Shown here piece by piece: positions 8,066-17,794 of a stretch of DNA of 64,000 nt. Position 1 is the first letter of the stretch; every line of letters begins with the position of its first letter. The notes below the pieces were generated by a model. The model saw only the letters and a list, made by a program, of their open reading frames with translations. It was not told where the DNA came from and did no database searches. The stretch spans positions 3,224,001-3,288,000 of the forward strand of contig CP119313.1 in the NCBI GenBank assembly GCA_029202485.1, in the 5' to 3' direction. Both the position numbers and the translations under genes were made by a program. This DNA comes from Candidatus Pedobacter colombiensis. Lineage in GTDB: Bacteria > Bacteroidota > Bacteroidia > Sphingobacteriales > Sphingobacteriaceae.

Positions 8066-10621
8066 TTAATCGGTAGCGGGAGAACTTAGTACTTCATTGA
8101 AGCTTTTATTGAATTCCTCACCGTATAAAAGCTTATATTCTTTACAGAAATTCTCATAAGTATTTTTAGCTTGAGAGTGCTTACCTAAATGCACGAGCGC
8201 TTTACAGGTAATGATCATAGCCTCTTCGTTGATCGGATCAAAATAAAAGATATAATTGGCCAATTCGATGAGTAAATCCGGATTATCGGCAATGACAATG
8301 GAATGTGCAAAATGAAGATAAGTATCAATGATTTCATTAGAAATTTCTGCTTTAAACTGATCCATCCATTCATAATTGGCATTTGGTAAAAATGCACCAC
8401 GTTTAATGATTTCTGCCAATTCAGCAACCTTATCTTTGTCCAGCTTTTTTCGGTCTTTTATCGTTGCAAAACAATGGTAATAGTCAACAAAGGTGCTTTC
8501 AAAATCACAATTGATTTTCCAATATCCTGTTTCTTTTGATACCACACAATGGTCTAATTTCTCCAGGATGCTTTTTAATTTTGCAATATTTACAGATCTA
8601 TTGTTTCGGGCGCTTTCTTCTGATTTATCAAACCACAATAGCTCTTTTAGTTTTTCAGAACTAATACCACGCTCCCATCTAATCGTATACAATAGGATAA
8701 TCAGAAAAAGTTCTTTGATTAAAGGGGTGAATTGTTTGGTTATTTCCTGTCCTTCTTTATCAAAAACCTGCATGTCCCCAAAAAGGAAAATAGAAGATTT
8801 AAATTCCTTAGCGTAATGTTTAGATGAAACCTGAGCAGCTGCTTTTACAAGGGCTTCAGTTGTAGCTTCAGGCTGGATTGGTTCATTTTTTTGAGACTGA
8901 TTCCTTTTCCTGAAGTATATCAGACCTATACTCGCAATAATGAGCGCTGCGATAGAAGCAAGGAAATAAACGGTTTTATTTGAGGTACCTGTAAGCCTTG
9001 GATCAGCATTAATTGGCGGACTGTATAGGGAATAAATCTGAATATTGGTATGGTCACTTTCATCTCTAAACAGCGTAACAGCAATAAATCTTTTACTTTC
9101 GGCACAATAGAAAAGATCCGCAAAAGAGTTAATGTCATGAAAAAGATAAGGGATTGGGCTGCCACTAAGTTTATATTCAGGTTTTAACAATGATCCATGA
9201 ATGAGCTGTAAACTTGATTTATACTTATGTTTGGGGAATATTAAAGCATAATAGGTATTATCTTTTTCATTAATAATTAAAGAATTCGCAAACACAAAGT
9301 GCTCTCCGGTAGTCTTTAGCTCATAAATCTTCTTTATGGATTGTTTCCTGACATCAAAATAAAGCAGATCGTATAAATTCCTCGGATTTAACATCTGCTC
9401 ACCTGTCGAACTACCATAGCCACCAAAAATATAGGCTCCTTGCTTAGTGCTGCCTAAGGCCGCTAAATATCTCGGTGTAAATCTGTCGCCGGATACCTTT
9501 ACAGTTTGCCAGGTTCCAGAGGGGAAATGATATCGCTGAATTTGATTCTTATAAAAAAAATGGCCGTAACCACCTATCAGGTATAAAGAAGAATCTACAG
9601 CTGAGTAAAATTTATTGTATTGCCAAAAATCTGTAATCGGTGTATTGAGGTTAAAATTCCGACTCCATTTTTTGTGAAGTGTATCAAATGTACTTACCAC
9701 TTTCTGGTCAATATAAAAGTTCAGTAAGCGATCATTCTTATTATCAAATAATGATTGATTACCCCGCAGGAGATTTTGGTTTCCGGATAAGTAACCTACA
9801 GATTCTAATTTCCTGGACTTCACATGGTATTTAAACAAGGAATCTACGCCAACAATATTCAAAACTTCATTTTTCGTATCAAAGGCCACACTTGCGGCTC
9901 CTTTAACAGAAATATTTTTAAGCAATTGCCATTCGTGATGAAGCTTCTTTATCCATAAAGGATTAACTACAGATGCATCTTTATTGTTAATTTGCTCCCT
10001 TGCAGCCGTACCGTCATATTCATCTAACTTCCATATATACTTTACATCACCTTCTTGAGAAATCTTTACATTTTTAATTTTCATTGGGGGCACATCTGTT
10101 GTTTTAAAGCCCAGATATTCGTTTGCTCCAAATAGAATTTTAAAGCAATCGTCTTTCTTAAGCACTAAACTGGTTTGAGATGAAAACTTCCCATAAGATA
10201 AACTCAACAATTGTTTCTCATAATCAAACTTGAACTTAATTGTGTTCCAGGAGCTGAATAAAACATTCGAAGGAATGTTAAAGGCGATTTTAGAGAACTT
10301 ATCTCCTATGATTAACTTGAAATGATTTTTCTCTTCAGGATTCTTATCATAAATCAAATCAATATTCTCGTTATTATTATCTACAAACCGAAGAATATAG
10401 CCGAAATAGTCATCTCTATCGGGCATAAAACTAAGGTCAAAAGCAACTTCAAAACTTGAGCTAAAACAAAGTGTTTTCCCTGGACTCAGATCAAGTCCTG
10501 TTCGCTGATCCTGCACAACTTCGTGACTATAAAATCCAAGGCCGTATGATTGCGAAAAGCTTTTGTTACAGCAAAAAATAAAAAAAACAGATAAAGTAAG
10601 CAGCAGGTATTTGGTTCTCAT
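8066..10621 (-). CDS. Membrane-spanning propeller sensor with a C-terminal BTAD-like transcriptional regulator
   Basis: I chose the start at 10621 because MRTKYLLLTLSVFFIFCC then begins a normal signal peptide; an upstream in-frame ATG at 10654 adds 11 residues. The periplasmic half looks like a LamG-like jelly roll (about 20-200) followed by a kelch-type propeller with GG(Y) blades (LIGGYGHFF, IFGGYGSS). A transmembrane helix (VYFLASIAALIIASIGLIYF, about residues 550-570) leads to a cytoplasmic winged-helix region (ISSEKLKELLWF...NRSVNIAKLKSIL) and a TPR/BTAD-like tail. This is a one-protein route from periplasmic ligand to DNA. The adjacent susC operon is the likely target. DNA binding is inferred, not shown. 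Confidence 0.75.
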   Translation of the reverse strand: MRTKYLLLTLSVFFIFCCNKSFSQSYGLGFYSHEVVQDQRTGLDLSPGKTLCFSSSFEVAFDLSFMPDRDDYFGYILRFVDNNNENIDLIYDKNPEEKNHFKLIIGDKFSKIAFNIPSNVLFSSWNTIKFKFDYEKQLLSLSYGKFSSQTSLVLKKDDCFKILFGANEYLGFKTTDVPPMKIKNVKISQEGDVKYIWKLDEYDGTAAREQINNKDASVVNPLWIKKLHHEWQLLKNISVKGAASVAFDTKNEVLNIVGVDSLFKYHVKSRKLESVGYLSGNQNLLRGNQSLFDNKNDRLLNFYIDQKVVSTFDTLHKKWSRNFNLNTPITDFWQYNKFYSAVDSSLYLIGGYGHFFYKNQIQRYHFPSGTWQTVKVSGDRFTPRYLAALGSTKQGAYIFGGYGSSTGEQMLNPRNLYDLLYFDVRKQSIKKIYELKTTGEHFVFANSLIINEKDNTYYALIFPKHKYKSSLQLIHGSLLKPEYKLSGSPIPYLFHDINSFADLFYCAESKRFIAVTLFRDESDHTNIQIYSLYSPPINADPRLTGTSNKTVYFLASIAALIIASIGLIYFRKRNQSQKNEPIQPEATTEALVKAAAQVSSKHYAKEFKSSIFLFGDMQVFDKEGQEITKQFTPLIKELFLIILLYTIRWERGISSEKLKELLWFDKSEESARNNRSVNIAKLKSILEKLDHCVVSKETGYWKINCDFESTFVDYYHCFATIKDRKKLDKDKVAELAEIIKRGAFLPNANYEWMDQFKAEISNEIIDTYLHFAHSIVIADNPDLLIELANYIFYFDPINEEAMIITCKALVHLGKHSQAKNTYENFCKEYKLLYGEEFNKSFNEVLSSPATD

Positions 10622-10729
10622 AATAAGCATTACGAATATAATATATATCTGCATAGATTAACAGCTATATGTAAATTTAGCTCTTACTCATGTCTTTTTG
10701 TTTTGAAGTTACTTTTAGACTATTCTTAA

Positions 10730-11590
10730 TTAGTTTGCGGATCCTGCACCCAATAATGCTGCTTTCTCGCCCAACATGGATTTTTTAACAGGCAAGCTAT
10801 ACCCCATAAGCGTAGCCAGGTGTTTCCTTGTATCATTTATAAAGTGAGCATCAGCCTGGGCAATATTACCCCCAAGTACGACTGCCAAAGGCATCTTTTT
10901 TCGAATGAATTTATGGATAAAACCTGCTAAATTGATGCTAAACTCTGCAAAAACCGTATTAAAACATGGCGACCCGGCGTGGTTGTCGACCAGGTCTTTT
11001 ACATCTTTAATTGATATGCCAGCCAATTCATCGAAACGCTTAATAAACCATCTGGTGGAAATATAATCTTCTGCAATCCCATTTAAAAAAGGCATGCACC
11101 ACAAGCCAGAGTCCACTACCTTACCATTTACAAGATATGAAGTTCCCAATCCCGTTCCTAATGTTAAACCGATAGCATGATCATATCCTTCCAGACTTCC
11201 GCTAAAGACTTCGCCTTTCAAAAAGCATGCGGCATCATTTATAAAATGAATTGCTGAAGGCTGAATCCCTAAACGACTCGCCAGCATTTGTTTTATATTC
11301 AAGTTATAAAGGGATTCGTATTTTCCCTGATCTTTTATTTTGCAAATTCCACTTCTATAATTCATTGGCCCTGGCATAGCAATATTGATCTTTAACGACT
11401 TTAGATCATGTCCTATACTAGACTTCTCCAACGTTTCTGCCCAGGTATTGATGATTTCAGTTGAAGTACCAGCCGAGTTGAGTTTTGTTCTTGACCATGT
11501 GCCGCTTAATTCCTTCTTTTTGTCAAGATCAACAAGTGCGGCAGTAATGTGAGAACCGCCGATATCAGCACTTAAAATAAGTTTTTCCAT
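10730..11590 (-). CDS. ROK-family sugar kinase (glucokinase-like)
   Basis: I placed the start at 11590 (MEKLILSADIGGSH) rather than at the upstream ATG at 11623, because the family's ATP-phosphate loop DIGG(S/T) lies at residue 8 as usual. Further ROK features are the INDAACFLKGE segment with the conserved ND and the LGTGLGTSYLVNGK loop. The CxCGxxGCxE zinc motif of many ROK repressors and kinases is missing, and no HTH is present, so this is an enzyme-type protein. It should phosphorylate a hexose released by the neighbouring locus. The exact sugar is unknown. It precedes the regulator gene by about 75 nt on the same strand. Confidence 0.8.
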   Translation of the reverse strand: MEKLILSADIGGSHITAALVDLDKKKELSGTWSRTKLNSAGTSTEIINTWAETLEKSSIGHDLKSLKINIAMPGPMNYRSGICKIKDQGKYESLYNLNIKQMLASRLGIQPSAIHFINDAACFLKGEVFSGSLEGYDHAIGLTLGTGLGTSYLVNGKVVDSGLWCMPFLNGIAEDYISTRWFIKRFDELAGISIKDVKDLVDNHAGSPCFNTVFAEFSINLAGFIHKFIRKKMPLAVVLGGNIAQADAHFINDTRKHLATLMGYSLPVKKSMLGEKAALLGAGSAN

Positions 11591-11718
11591 TATAATGTCT
11601 ATTTGGTTGTTTACACAATCCAAACTTATCCGACAAGATTAATAAATGTTTAATAAATGATTAACGGGGGAAAAACCATTAATTTTTTTCCAGCTATTCC
11701 AACTCTCCTTAGTATTTT

Positions 11719-11726
11719 TAAATTTG
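11719..11726 (+). promoter_or_regulatory. Bacteroidota-type -7 promoter element before the HIT gene
   Basis: TAAATTTG matches the Bacteroidota sigma-ABfr -7 consensus TANNTTTG exactly and lies 45 nt before the ATG at 11771. A clear TTTG at -33 is not present, although the stretch upstream is T-rich. The intergenic space is shared with the divergent ROK kinase gene. Confidence 0.5.
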
Positions 11727-11770
11727 CTAATTGCTAAAACATAAAATCAATATTTATCTAAAATAATATT

Positions 11771-12196
11771 ATGCCTACACCTATTTCAGAATGTTTGTAT
11801 TGCCAAAATAATGAAACATTAAATCGTTTAATGATTAAAATCGGAGATTTAGAAGTTTCTCAATTGTTTTTATTTAAAGAGCAATCTCACCCAGGTCGCT
11901 GTAATGTAGTTTATAAAGACCATGGAATTGAGTTCCATGACTTAAGCGATGAGCAACGTAACGCATTTATGAAAGATGTGGCAAAAGTAGGAAAAGCTAT
12001 TGCTGCTGCATTTAATCCTGATAAAATTAACTATGGTGCATATGCTGATACCTTATCTCATTTACATATGCACATTGTTCCTAAGTATAAAGATGGATAT
12101 GGGTTTGGTGGTGTTTTTGAAATGAACCCACAAAAGGTTGCGCTTTCTGACATTGAATATGCAGAAGTTATAGAAAAGATTAAAGCAGAACTATAG
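11771..12196 (+). CDS. HIT-family nucleotide-binding protein
   Basis: The histidine triad HLHMHIVPK is visible with His at 97, 99 and 101, the last being the nucleophile in HIT hydrolases. Length (141 residues) and the N-terminal CLYCQNNET pair fit the HIT/HINT branch, which hydrolyses nucleoside phosphoramidates or dinucleoside polyphosphates in the cytoplasm. It stands alone between a divergent ROK kinase gene and kup (84 nt downstream), with its own consensus -7 element. Confidence 0.9.
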   Translation: MPTPISECLYCQNNETLNRLMIKIGDLEVSQLFLFKEQSHPGRCNVVYKDHGIEFHDLSDEQRNAFMKDVAKVGKAIAAAFNPDKINYGAYADTLSHLHMHIVPKYKDGYGFGGVFEMNPQKVALSDIEYAEVIEKIKAEL

Positions 12197-12280
12197 TTTT
12201 TCGACGCTTTTAAATCTTCTGTAAATTGGTTCGAGAATTGCACGACTGTACCGGCTTAAGTTAATGCAATTCAAACGAAT

Positions 12281-14269
12281 ATGGATCAATCCTTAAAAAA
12301 GCTATCAGCAGCAGGAATGTTAGTCACCCTTGGAATAGTTTTCGGGGATATTGGAACTTCACCGCTTTATGTGTTTCAAAGCTTGCTTATTGAAGGGGGA
12401 AAAATCAATGAAAGTCTTGTCTTAGGTTCTATTTCTTGTATCTTTTGGACATTAACACTACAGACCACTTTCAAGTATGTATTTATTACTCTACAGGCAG
12501 ATAATCGTGGAGAAGGGGGAATTTTCGCACTTTATGCTTTAGTCAGGCGTCATGGCAAATGGCTGGCTATCCCTGCTATTGTAGGAGCTGGTACCTTACT
12601 GGCCGACGGTATCATTACACCTCCTATTTCCATTACCTCAGCAATTGAGGGTCTGCATATGGTTAATGGATTCTCAGATACAATAGTTCCCGGAAATAAC
12701 CTGGTTTTAATCATTGTTATTACGATCCTGGTCTTGTTGTTCTTTTTCCAGCGCTTTGGAACTGCCATAGTAGGTTCTTCATTTGGGCCGATTATGTTAT
12801 TATGGTTTTTAATGCTGGGGATCGTGGGCGTTTTACAATTTGTGCAACATCTGGAGATTATCAAAGCTTTTAACCCCTATTATGGTGTAAGATTATTAAT
12901 TGATCATCCAGGAGGTTTTTGGCTATTGGGCGTTGTATTCTTATGTACTACAGGAGCAGAAGCGCTTTATTCAGATTTGGGGCATTGTGGCAAAAAAAAC
13001 ATTCAGGTAAGCTGGATCTTTATAAAAATCACTTTACTGCTTAATTATCTAGGACAAGGGGCCTGGGTTTTAATGCAGCCCTCAACTAAGGATTTTGATG
13101 GTATCAATCCGTTTTTTGAAATTGTTCCTCATTCTTTTTTGATACCGGGGATAGCGCTCGCCACTTTAGCTACGATTATAGCCAGCCAGGCATTAATCAG
13201 CGGTTCTTTTACCTTGATCAGTGAAGCGATCAGCATGAACATTTGGCCGCATATCACCGTGAAATACCCCTCTGCTATACGCGGACAGCTCTATATACCC
13301 AGCATTAACTGGATAATATGTATCGGTTGTATTGCTGTATGCCTGTATTTCCGTACTTCGTCTGCGATGACAGCTGCCTATGGATTTTCCATTACCATAG
13401 CCATGCTGATGACTACCCTATTGATGTATTATTTCATGCGGTATGTCAAATGCTGGCCTTTATGGTTGGTAACCATCATTGTTGGTGTGTTTTTATGCAT
13501 TGAATTTTCATTTTTCGTGGCCAACGCGGCTAAACTGCTGAAAAGACTTTTCTTCCTGGTATTTGAATTTGGGTTGATCTTTACCATGTACATTTGGTAT
13601 AGAGCGCGTAAGATTAACCAGCGTTTTGTACATTTTGTTGATTTAAAAGATCAGATCCCTTTTATTAAGGATTTAAGTGCTGATCAGGGAATTCCTAAAT
13701 ATGCAACACACCTGGTTTACTTTACCAAAGCCAGCAATAACAAGCAGATCGAGCAAAATATCATCTATTCCATTTTTAGCAGGAAACCAAAGCGTGCAGA
13801 TGTATACTGGTTTATTCACCTGGAACAAGCTGACGACCCATATAGGATGGAATATACCGTAAATGAAATTGAAGAAGACAAAATCATCCGTGTAACCTTC
13901 CACCTGGGGTTCAGAATACAGCCCAAGATCGATGTTATGTTTAGAAAAGTAATTGAAGATATGGTAAATAGCAAGGAGCTTGATATTACCAGTCCTTATG
14001 ACTCACTAAAGAAATACAATTTGACCGCTGACTTCCGCTTTGTGATTATGGAAAAATTTCTATCCTATGATAATGAATTTAGTCTTAGTGAAGGATTTAT
14101 CTTACATAGTTATTTTGCGTTGAGAAAATTTGAATTAACAGAAGCGCAAGCCTTTGGTTTAGATACAAGCGACGTTAGTATTGAAAAGATACCTTTTGTG
14201 GTTAAGCCGGTAAGTGATATTGGTTTGAAAAGAGTTGCCATGAAAAATTATCCCAAAAGGAAAGACTAA
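12281..14269 (+). CDS. kup: Kup-family potassium uptake permease
   Basis: The diagnostic N-terminal motif GDIGTSPLYVFQ occurs at about residues 23-34. It is followed by EGGIFALYALVRR, the TGAEALYSDLGHCG segment and about twelve hydrophobic helices up to residue 440, then a hydrophilic cytoplasmic C-terminal domain of about 200 residues. Length (662) is normal for KUP/HAK/KT proteins, which import K+ together with H+ across the inner membrane. The gene seems monocistronic, and no riboswitch-like leader is evident in the short upstream gap. Confidence 0.95.
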   Translation: MDQSLKKLSAAGMLVTLGIVFGDIGTSPLYVFQSLLIEGGKINESLVLGSISCIFWTLTLQTTFKYVFITLQADNRGEGGIFALYALVRRHGKWLAIPAIVGAGTLLADGIITPPISITSAIEGLHMVNGFSDTIVPGNNLVLIIVITILVLLFFFQRFGTAIVGSSFGPIMLLWFLMLGIVGVLQFVQHLEIIKAFNPYYGVRLLIDHPGGFWLLGVVFLCTTGAEALYSDLGHCGKKNIQVSWIFIKITLLLNYLGQGAWVLMQPSTKDFDGINPFFEIVPHSFLIPGIALATLATIIASQALISGSFTLISEAISMNIWPHITVKYPSAIRGQLYIPSINWIICIGCIAVCLYFRTSSAMTAAYGFSITIAMLMTTLLMYYFMRYVKCWPLWLVTIIVGVFLCIEFSFFVANAAKLLKRLFFLVFEFGLIFTMYIWYRARKINQRFVHFVDLKDQIPFIKDLSADQGIPKYATHLVYFTKASNNKQIEQNIIYSIFSRKPKRADVYWFIHLEQADDPYRMEYTVNEIEEDKIIRVTFHLGFRIQPKIDVMFRKVIEDMVNSKELDITSPYDSLKKYNLTADFRFVIMEKFLSYDNEFSLSEGFILHSYFALRKFELTEAQAFGLDTSDVSIEKIPFVVKPVSDIGLKRVAMKNYPKRKD

Positions 14270-14371
14270 CCCCTCGCGGAGATATAGTAGTTATCCTTAG
14301 CATTATATAGAAAAGTTTTTTTTCAATTTAAAAACAGACTTCAGGCTTAGCTGTTCCTCTTTTATTTAAAT

Positions 14372-15562
14372 ATGAAAACCTATTCATTTTTATTTTTCCT
14401 GCTCATTAATTTGTCATACTGTTTTGCTCAAAATAACCAAAACAGTATCTCCATAAAAGCAATACAAGGTATAACCATCTTCACCTCAGATTATCAGCTT
14501 AAAGGTAATTTTTATGGCGGTGAAATTGCGTATCGGTTAAATATGGCCAATAATGATGTTGGTTGGATAAAAACGCTTAATGTAAAAGATGTGGCCATTA
14601 CTGCCGCCTGGCTAAATACACAAGGTATTTCATCTGATCAAATTTCTAACCCAAAACGACTAATCGGCAGTACCTATGCCGCACTAACAATTGTAGATTT
14701 CGGCATATTTAATGTCGGCAAAACAGCTTTTATATTTTCACCAGGCATCGGTTTTTCTTATACCACCCAAACTTATTATACGAATAATAATCCCTTAGTG
14801 GGGAGTCACATTAATCTGGCAATCCAAGCGGGCCTTAGGGCAGAAACACCTATCTCGCCCTCAAACAAGATAATGCTAGGTATTGATTTTTTTCATTATT
14901 CCAATTCGGCATTTAAGTTACCCAACTACGGCATCGATAATATAAATGCCTCCCTTGGGATTACGCAGAACCTCCATATAAGTGGTCCAAATAGAAAAGC
15001 AGAAACCTTTGACAGTGATAATAAACAATCCTTTGAAGTAAGTATCGGCGCAGGTAGACGTGGTTTTATACAGGCAGGAAATTATATTAATCCCCAGACG
15101 GGCAATCCTATTCCTTTGCCTGACTCGGCGGCGCAAAAAAGCGCCACATCTGATTTATATCTATTAGGGATGTATGCAGGGTATGCCTACCGGTTAAATT
15201 CTATTTTCAGTATAAAATTAGGAACCGATGTCGTTTATTACTTTAAGCCATTTTCGTACAATGACTTCTATAGAACTTACCAGGAGTCTGGGACCTCGTT
15301 TGATCATTTGGCACTTGGTGTAAGTCTTGGCACGGATATTTGGCTGGGTCGCATGGCTTTAATGTTCAACTACGGCTACTATTTGCATTACAAAACCGTT
15401 GATCCTACCCATTATTATTGGGTCCTCGGTGGAAAATATTATTTAACCAACTGGATGGCGCTGAATGCGAAAATATATATTCATGGCTTTGAGGCTCATT
15501 ATGCCAATTTTGGCTTTGTTTTTAACATAAAGAAAAAGAATGCGAATAGCATAAGAGATTAA
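14372..15562 (+). CDS. PagL-like acyloxyacyl hydrolase (outer-membrane beta-barrel)
   Basis: A signal peptide (MKTYSFLFFLLINLSYCFAQ) is followed by alternating beta-strand sequence. The segment FFHYSNSAFKLPNYGIDNIN, with His175 and Ser177, resembles the H.SN.......N.G.......G motif of lipid A 3-O-deacylase PagL, and the preceding GIGFSYTTQ strand fits too. At 396 residues it is roughly twice the size of PagL, so a second barrel-like half follows (residues about 215-396). Removal of a lipid A acyl chain in the outer membrane is the family role, and activity here is inferred. It ends 8 nt from a convergent gene. Confidence 0.65.
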   Translation: MKTYSFLFFLLINLSYCFAQNNQNSISIKAIQGITIFTSDYQLKGNFYGGEIAYRLNMANNDVGWIKTLNVKDVAITAAWLNTQGISSDQISNPKRLIGSTYAALTIVDFGIFNVGKTAFIFSPGIGFSYTTQTYYTNNNPLVGSHINLAIQAGLRAETPISPSNKIMLGIDFFHYSNSAFKLPNYGIDNINASLGITQNLHISGPNRKAETFDSDNKQSFEVSIGAGRRGFIQAGNYINPQTGNPIPLPDSAAQKSATSDLYLLGMYAGYAYRLNSIFSIKLGTDVVYYFKPFSYNDFYRTYQESGTSFDHLALGVSLGTDIWLGRMALMFNYGYYLHYKTVDPTHYYWVLGGKYYLTNWMALNAKIYIHGFEAHYANFGFVFNIKKKNANSIRD

Positions 15563-15570
15563 TGCTTGTT

Positions 15571-16080
15571 TTACTTTTCAAGCGGAAAACGAAAAAAACC
15601 ATCCGTTACTTTTATATTTGTTTTTCCCTTTTCATCGGAACAGTGGTTTACGGTAAAAAAGAAGGTACCTTCTACCCAGTCGCTATCCACCTTTGTAATG
15701 GTCATTTCACCATCCCCTCCTCCGCAAATACCATTATCATGATTAACAAAGTCAACAGAACTAATTTTAATTTTTTTGCCTTGTACCAGGTCCTTTCTGT
15801 TATAAATAAGGCTGATGTAATCCTTATCATGGTAGCCCACTATTCGGCCTGTCCTGTCTGTTACGGGCATCATAGCATTGGCCTGCCATTCTTTTCCATC
15901 AATTTTGGCGCGCATGGTTAGGCCAGCTGCTGTTGTAGGTATTGACCCTGGAGCTGTTTCTTTAATTGTTGTTTGAATTTGCGATGCCAGATTTTTCGCA
16001 TCATTTTGCGCGCCACCGTTACAACTGATAATGGTAACCATTATGGCTAAAACACTTAAGGTTAAAACTAACTTTTTCAT
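15571..16080 (-). CDS. Putative lipoprotein (DUF6252-like)
   Basis: The start at 16080 is preferred because MKKLVLTLSVLAIMVTIISCN gives a clean lipoprotein signal peptide; the ATG at 16146 would overlap the upstream gene. The mature part contains MRAKIDGKEW near its N-terminus and ends with DGFF.F, a pattern seen in small Bacteroidota lipoproteins of the DUF6252 kind. Two Cys (GICGGGD and VNHCSD) could pair in the periplasm. It follows another lipoprotein gene by 19 nt, so the two are probably co-transcribed. The function is unknown. Confidence 0.6.
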   Translation of the reverse strand: MKKLVLTLSVLAIMVTIISCNGGAQNDAKNLASQIQTTIKETAPGSIPTTAAGLTMRAKIDGKEWQANAMMPVTDRTGRIVGYHDKDYISLIYNRKDLVQGKKIKISSVDFVNHDNGICGGGDGEMTITKVDSDWVEGTFFFTVNHCSDEKGKTNIKVTDGFFRFPLEK

Positions 16081-16099
16081 TATTTTAGAATTTAATGAT

Positions 16100-16993
16100 T
16101 TATTTGCAGGTATACTGAAATGTTCCCTGGTAAACATATGGTGCATAATTACTTGTACTTTGAGTCATGGTGGTGCTACTGGTTAAGGGTAAACCCTTGT
16201 CATTATAAGTATAGGTGATCTTATAGTTAAGTACATAATCAACCGATCCTGGTAAAACTGTAGTACTGATCAGCGAAATTGTCAGCGGATTGCTTTGGCT
16301 AAGCGCAGTAAGCATGACCACATAATCAGGATTCATCCAATCCATCATAACGATCCATTTCCAATCCGGAACATCTACATAAGCATTGGGTTTATCATCA
16401 TAGGTAGCTACAATTGTAGTCTTACCGCGCACTCCGGTAAGTGGTTCATAGGTCACCTGGGTCGCATTGAACTTGTCGTCATAATAAATTTTCATTTCTA
16501 TGTCCTTGTATACCTCTTTGATGTAGGAAGGTCTGTTTTGGTCACCAATTACGATGTTATACTTAGCCTGGTTTATAACCGTTCCCACCGGATTATCTTT
16601 TATTGCGCCACCTGTTACATGAGTAGTGGTTTCAACCATAGGATTAAAAAAGCCATTTGGAAAATTATAAGTATAGCTATCCGGACGATAGAACTCTGAT
16701 TTAGATCCAATTTCCTGAACAACACTACCTATGGCTCCTGCAGAGGTATAATTAATAGTACTCCAAAACTCAGGAAACAATAAGGTATAATACCCTACAA
16801 TGGAAGTCATTTTATTGTTAGTATAATTATACTCATAACGAGTTGTAGGGGCAGTTGAGGATTTAGTGATCAGGCAGCCTGTAGCCTTATTACCAGGAGT
16901 CGGTACAACCGGTGCAGGTGTGCTCCCTTTTTTGCAACTCATAAAAAAGCTAATAGCCACAATACAACAAATGATGTTTACCAGAGATTTCAT
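16100..16993 (-). CDS. Putative surface lipoprotein of unknown function
   Basis: The N-terminus MKSLVNIICCIVAISFFMSCKKGS is a typical Bacteroidota lipobox with a KKGS tail that favours surface export. The rest is rich in Tyr/Asn/Thr beta-strand repeats such as YEYNYTNNKMTSIVGYY, YNIVIGDQNRPSYIKEVY and YKITYTYNDKGLPLTS. These resemble the YD-like strands of DUF4595-type lipoproteins. No catalytic site is seen. It lies upstream of the small lipoprotein gene that ends at 15571. Confidence 0.6.
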   Translation of the reverse strand: MKSLVNIICCIVAISFFMSCKKGSTPAPVVPTPGNKATGCLITKSSTAPTTRYEYNYTNNKMTSIVGYYTLLFPEFWSTINYTSAGAIGSVVQEIGSKSEFYRPDSYTYNFPNGFFNPMVETTTHVTGGAIKDNPVGTVINQAKYNIVIGDQNRPSYIKEVYKDIEMKIYYDDKFNATQVTYEPLTGVRGKTTIVATYDDKPNAYVDVPDWKWIVMMDWMNPDYVVMLTALSQSNPLTISLISTTVLPGSVDYVLNYKITYTYNDKGLPLTSSTTMTQSTSNYAPYVYQGTFQYTCK

Positions 16994-17094
16994 AGTAGTA
17001 AGAATTTATTGGTCAATAAATAACTTCAACAAAATTGCAGCTACTTACAATGCCAAAAAATCACATCTTTGGGTAGTATGGCAATCAGAAAAAA

Positions 17095-17724
17095 TTACAG
17101 AATGTGCTCGATGAGCACTTTAGAAATGGCCTGTTTGCCACAGTTTACATGCAGCTTGATGTAGATGTTCTTTAAATGAGAACGTGCAGTATCAAAGGAT
17201 ATATTTAATTCCCCGGCGATCATTTTTGAGCTGTAGCCTTTGATCAGTAAATGGATCACTTCCAATTCCCGGGGTGTAAGGTTATATTGGGTAGGTTTCC
17301 CATGTTTAAAGCTATTCATTACTTTTCTAGCGATGGAGGGGGACATAGGCGCTCCTCCTTCCATGACTTCTTGTATCGCTTCAAACAGTTTACCTGGGGG
17401 TGTTTTTTTTAGCAAATATCCATTAGCCCCCGCACACAGGCATTGGAACAATTTATCATCATCTTCAAAGACAGTATACATGATCACAGAAGTAAGCGGT
17501 TGTGTTTCTTTAACCATAGTTACGCCTTTAATTCCTCCCTGTCCAGGCATATCAATGTCCATTAATACCACGTCAGGCTTATGGACACGGATTGCAGAAG
17601 CCGCATCGTTACAATCATTATAATCTGCCAGGACAGTAAAACCATCCGTATTATTGAACAGATAGACCAGAGATTCCCTGAGCCGGTCATTATCCTCAAA
17701 TAAAATAAGGCTAATAGAATTCAT
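17095..17724 (-). CDS. LuxR/NarL-family response regulator
   Basis: A receiver domain (residues 1-120) has the acidic pocket (E10, D11), phospho-acceptor D56 in VLMDIDMPG, Thr89 region and Lys (YLLKK). A LuxR-type HTH follows at about 145-205 (LTPRELEVIHLLIKGYSSKM, then the recognition helix with SFDTARSHLKNIY). Length (209) is standard. The cognate kinase gene ends 70 nt upstream on the same strand. Output genes are not evident nearby. Confidence 0.93.
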   Translation of the reverse strand: MNSISLILFEDNDRLRESLVYLFNNTDGFTVLADYNDCNDAASAIRVHKPDVVLMDIDMPGQGGIKGVTMVKETQPLTSVIMYTVFEDDDKLFQCLCAGANGYLLKKTPPGKLFEAIQEVMEGGAPMSPSIARKVMNSFKHGKPTQYNLTPRELEVIHLLIKGYSSKMIAGELNISFDTARSHLKNIYIKLHVNCGKQAISKVLIEHIL

Positions 17725-17794
17725 TCATCTAAATTACTCATTTAATCAGGCATTCCAATCCCGCAAATGAGTGATACCCGGCCTGGTTTGAAAA

